From NCBI GenBank assembly GCA_024699715.1, contig JANPRD010000010.1, forward strand, positions 45,768 through 109,767: a stretch of DNA of 64,000 nt, in the 5' to 3' direction. This DNA is from Candidatus Methanophagales archaeon (GTDB lineage Archaea > Halobacteriota > Syntropharchaeia > Alkanophagales > Methanospirareceae). The first letter of the stretch is position 1. Every line of letters begins with the position of its first letter. Shown one piece after another: positions 63,985 through 64,000 of the stretch. The notes beneath the pieces are model-generated. The model was not told where the DNA came from, ran no database searches, and was given only the letters and a program-made list of their open reading frames with translations. Both the position numbers and the translations under genes were made by a program.

Positions 63985-64000
63985 CCCTGCCCTCCTTAAG

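Overview
The window reads as a chromosome segment of a euryarchaeon with methane or short-alkane metabolism. Evidence: archaeal information genes (S10-type ribosomal cluster, S24e, S27ae, RpoE1, Spt4, Hef, RadB), archaeal lipid genes (CarS, archaetidylinositol phosphate synthase), methanogenesis marker proteins 15 and 16, CODH/ACS alpha and epsilon subunits, an F420-type FrhB homologue, and secreted multiheme cytochromes c. That mix resembles ANME-1/Methanophagales or Ca. Syntrophoarchaeum-like archaea. The exact taxon is inference.

Layout. 1-3.8 kb: AglB oligosaccharyltransferase (cut by the window edge), PRPP synthase, a PPP phosphatase. 3.8-11 kb: MFS carrier, marker 15, glycerate kinase, lipid genes, CobT. 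11.3-13.6 kb: two tandem multiheme cytochromes and a retropepsin-like protease. 13.7-21 kb: PorGD, cysteine desulfidase, RadB, PIN nuclease, MoeA, a membrane-anchored S16 protease, a dockerin lipoprotein. 21-33 kb: TrpC, HisI, FBPase, class I GAPDH, AglJ-like and other glycosyltransferases, ClC, NcsA/TtuA, archaeosortase, TctA-like permease, a secreted thioredoxin-fold protein. 33.5-40 kb: Hef, PurA, polyamine genes, CoaBC, tRNA-Ala. 40.3-44.6 kb: FrhB-CdhA-CdhB. 44.8-48 kb: a compact locus of a secreted FmdE-family protein, a 54-residue peptide, a radical SAM/SPASM enzyme and a small integral membrane protein, which looks like an undescribed peptide-modification (RiPP-like) system. 48-52.4 kb: tRNA-Met-like gene and L22-S19-L2-L23-L4-L3. 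52.4-55.6 kb: M50 protease and LysA. 55.6-58.25 kb: an accessory island with three attC-like hairpin repeats separating minus-strand genes, which looks like an archaeal integron cassette array, ending in an IS200/IS605-like RNA remnant. 58.3-64 kb: marker 16, CutA, S27ae, S24e, Spt4, RpoE1, PEP synthase.

Themes. PEP synthase, GAPDH, FBPase and glycerate kinase serve gluconeogenesis above the CODH/ACS and pyruvate oxidoreductase level. AglB, AglJ-like GT2, a second GT2, archaeosortase, sequon-rich cytochromes and several secreted proteins point to a heavily glycosylated, electron-conducting cell surface.

Sequence quality. At least thirteen single-base indels split recognisable genes, mostly in short homopolymers and including essential rpl4. 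I read most as sequencing or assembly errors and annotate the reconstructed genes, giving the shift positions.
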